The notes under the pieces: generated by a model
Database searches by the model: none
What the model was told of the DNA's origin: nothing
What the model saw: the letters and a program-made list of their open reading frames with translations, nothing else
NCBI GenBank assembly: GCA_016214955.1
Contig: JACRMN010000023.1
Coordinates: forward strand, 62,001-126,000
Direction of reading: 5' to 3'
DNA: 64,000 nucleotides
Source: Deltaproteobacteria bacterium
GTDB taxonomy: Bacteria; Myxococcota; Myxococcia; Myxococcales; Anaeromyxobacteraceae
Position numbers and translations under genes: made by a program
Shown here: one piece after another, positions 62,252-64,000 of the stretch
Position numbering within the stretch: the first letter of the stretch is position 1
Layout of the letters: each line of letters opens with the position of its first letter

Positions 62252-63256
62252 TCAGGCGGGCTCGGCGGGGATGAAGGTGGCCTCGCGGGCCCAGCGGAAG
62301 GTCTGCTCGATCTGCTCCTGCGCCAGCACCAGCCCGTCGTGCAGCATGGCCACCTCGCGCCGCATGCTGGTGTCGAGGAGGTAGGGGCCGTCGGTGTTGA
62401 TGGTGAAGCGCACCCCGCGCTCCCAGAAGCGCTGCAGGATCTCCTTGAGCTCCTCCAGCGAGGCCACCGCCCGCGTGGCCAGGTTGGAGCTGGGGCAGAT
62501 CTCCAGCACCACCCCGCGCTCCCGCAAGAGGTCCATCACCCGCTGGTCCTGCGCGGCGCGGATGCCGTGGCCGATGCGCTCCGGCTCGAGCTGCTCCACC
62601 ACCGCGCGCACCCCCTCGGCGCCGGTGCCGTGGGTCTCGCCGGTGTGGACCGTGGTGCGGAGGCCGGCGGCCCGGGCGCGGCGGAAGAGCTCGCGGTAGC
62701 GGGCCACCTCCTTCGGGTCCAGCTCCACCGCGTTCTTCTCGGTGCCCGCCAGATCGATGCCCACCACCCCGCGGCGCCTGTAGCGGGCCGCCTTGTCCAC
62801 CAGGATCTCGTTGAGCTCCAGGGGGAACTCGCGGGCCAGGCAGAAGATGAGGCCGGCGCGGACGCCGTACTCCAGCACCGCCCGGTCCATGCCGCGCAGC
62901 GCCGCGTGGATGATGTGGTCGAGGTCGCGCTGGCCGCCGACGTTGCGCTTCATGGGGTTGAAGCGCAGCTCGATGAGATCCACCCGCGAGGAGCGGTACT
63001 CCTTGCCGATGACCTCGTAGACACTGCGCTCGATGGCCTGGGGCGAGGACTGGATCTTCTCGGTCCAGGTGTGGAGAACGGCCAGGTACTCCTCCAGCGA
63101 CTTCACCTTGCCCGGGCGGGCCGAGACCAGCTCCTTGAACTCCCAGTAGCTGGCCACGGGCAGCTTGAAGCCCTGCTCGTGGGCGATGGACCAGAGGATG
63201 TGCGGGGCGACGGCTCCGCCCACGTGGATGTGGAGATCGGTGAGCTCGCGGGGCAT
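62252..63256 (-). CDS. Adenosine deaminase family amidohydrolase
   Basis: 334 aa TIM-barrel hydrolase. Zinc ligands: HIH in LTDLHIHVGG and the later His in TTVHTGETHG, with catalytic Glu in the same motif, and GHGIRAAQD. The usual final motif NTDDP reads NTDGP here, so the second Asp is Gly. It may deaminate adenosine, adenine or aminodeoxyfutalosine; the change in the last motif makes the substrate uncertain. Confidence 0.82.
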   Translation of the reverse strand: MPRELTDLHIHVGGAVAPHILWSIAHEQGFKLPVASYWEFKELVSARPGKVKSLEEYLAVLHTWTEKIQSSPQAIERSVYEVIGKEYRSSRVDLIELRFNPMKRNVGGQRDLDHIIHAALRGMDRAVLEYGVRAGLIFCLAREFPLELNEILVDKAARYRRRGVVGIDLAGTEKNAVELDPKEVARYRELFRRARAAGLRTTVHTGETHGTGAEGVRAVVEQLEPERIGHGIRAAQDQRVMDLLRERGVVLEICPSSNLATRAVASLEELKEILQRFWERGVRFTINTDGPYLLDTSMRREVAMLHDGLVLAQEQIEQTFRWAREATFIPAEPA

Positions 63257-63305
63257 GCTGGAGTCTAGTGGCCCGCCCCGACAGCTGCCCTGCCCTTACC
63301 GGTCG

Positions 63306-63782
63306 TCAGTGCTCGGCCTCGTCGGGCGCGGCCTCGGAGGGAGCCCCGAGCGAGAGGCCGCAGTCGGGGCACTCGGCCGAGCCGCCCGGGTGCGTGAAGC
63401 GGTGGCCGCAGGCCGGGCACTCGATCTCGCCGCCGGCGTCCAGGTCGACGCCCGCCAGGCCGCGGGCCGCCGCCTGGGCGGCGGCGCCGTCGCCCAGCAT
63501 GTCGGCCCAGTCCTTCTGCAGGAATCCGGTGGCCTGGGCGAGCTGATCGGCCGGGGCGTACAGGTTCCAGAGCGGGCGGTGCGCCTCCTCCGGCCGCCGC
63601 GGCGGGACCTGCTCCACCTCCGCGGCAACGCCCTGGGCCTCGAGCAGCTCCAGCATCTCCTTGATCGACGCGTAGCCGGAGCGGGAGAGCAGCTTCAGGC
63701 CGTCGGCCTCGGCGGCACAGGTGACGCACTCGTCCTCGATGTCGAGGGGGGTGTTGCACTTCTCGCAGACCCGGACGTCCAT
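63306..63782 (-). CDS. Protein with two zinc ribbons
   Basis: 158 aa, acidic. N-terminal ribbon with C6, C9, C19, C22; a central alpha/beta region (about 28-105) with YASIKEMLELLEAQGVAAEVEQV, reminiscent of a DUF2007-like signalling fold; and a C-terminal ribbon (ECPACGHRFTHPGGSAECPDCG in part). It likely binds protein or nucleic acid; function unknown. AGGAGG precedes the ATG. Divergent from folD. Confidence 0.72.
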   Translation of the reverse strand: MDVRVCEKCNTPLDIEDECVTCAAEADGLKLLSRSGYASIKEMLELLEAQGVAAEVEQVPPRRPEEAHRPLWNLYAPADQLAQATGFLQKDWADMLGDGAAAQAAARGLAGVDLDAGGEIECPACGHRFTHPGGSAECPDCGLSLGAPSEAAPDEAEH

Positions 63783-63917
63783 GGCGCCTCCTGGGGCCGT
63801 TGCCGCTCCCGCACCCAGTCTACCGCCCCCCGGGACCGGCGGCGGGCAAACCGGCGAGCTCCCCGGCGCCGCACCCGCCTGCCCGGCGTCACCGCGGTCG
63901 TGTAGACTGCGCGCCCC

Positions 63918-64000
63918 ATGATCATCGACGGAAAGGCCATCGCCGCGCAGGTTCGCGCCGAGGTGGCGAGAGACGTGGCGGAGCTGAAGGCCAGGGGCCA
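63918..64000 (+). CDS. folD: FolD N-terminus (truncated by window end)
   Basis: 27 codons visible: MIIDGKAIAAQVRAEVARDV matches the FolD N-terminus (methylenetetrahydrofolate dehydrogenase/cyclohydrolase), which supplies 10-formyl-THF for purN and one-carbon pathways. TAGACT (63903-63908) lies 9 nt before the ATG and no ribosome site is visible. Short but characteristic; the rest is outside the window. Confidence 0.8.
   Translation, partial: MIIDGKAIAAQVRAEVARDVAELKARG

Overview
The window is about 64 kb of very GC-rich chromosomal DNA. Gene content points to the Myxococcota, most like Anaeromyxobacter. It has a CdnL/CarD regulator, a Tgl-type pilotin lipoprotein, many lipoproteins and TPR proteins, GTG/TTG starts, and hexanucleotide GACC(C/T)C arrays in spacers and linkers. 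This is inferred from gene content; no rRNA or other phylogenetic marker was compared. Almost all of it is ordinary housekeeping DNA, and no tRNA, rRNA or CRISPR array was found.

Layout. 0-1 kb: a leftward promoter, a hexamer array and recO. 1-9.7 kb: a BNR-repeat lipoprotein, then a long leftward block (RodZ-like protein, tgl, two unknown genes, queE, lytic transglycosylase, two phasin-type genes, pyrD, rimI, SurA-like protein). 9.7-16.7 kb, rightward: DnaJ-type chaperone, HEAT protein, plsB, succinyl-CoA:acetate-type CoA-transferase, hisN-type phosphatase. 16.8-25.1 kb, leftward: Ycf46-like AAA+ ATPase coupled to a PilB/GspE ATPase, fmdB-type protein, ppa, cysE, cysK, uvrC. 25.3-28.7 kb: a subtilase lipoprotein and a RAYT transposase module next to the 3' end of uvrB. 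28.6-34.5 kb, leftward: uvrB, a small exported protein, cysS, ispDF, carD. 34.7-37.5 kb, rightward: comEC and an FHA protein. 37.5-53.5 kb, leftward: TPR protein, purA, hisZ, serA, tetR, lptD, AMIN protein, folC, accD, and a cyclic-nucleotide set (phosphodiesterase, CRP-like regulator, CHASE2 adenylyl cyclase). 53.6-64 kb: purN, FAD oxidoreductase, rpmB, a DUF6178-type gene, a 400-bp multi-hairpin element, a chemoreceptor, thioesterase, POT transporter, Lys-rich exported protein, adenosine-deaminase family gene, zinc-ribbon protein and the start of folD.

Three places stand out. (1) 57561-57959 is a compact nested set of perfect inverted repeats between convergent genes; its right end supplies the stop codon of the chemoreceptor. 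It looks like a structured RNA or a MITE-like element. (2) A RAYT gene is flanked by oppositely oriented clusters of the core GTGCCGGACA, and its far side carries a partial direct copy of the uvrB 3' end. (3) Adjacent genes can make (CHASE2 cyclase), sense (CRP-like protein) and destroy (metallo-beta-lactamase-fold phosphodiesterase) a cyclic nucleotide, with a near-consensus CRP palindrome between the first two.

Several genes have a -10-like hexamer only 6-10 nt before the start codon and no Shine-Dalgarno sequence, suggesting frequent leaderless transcripts. Others are coupled by 4-nt GTGA or ATGA overlaps.
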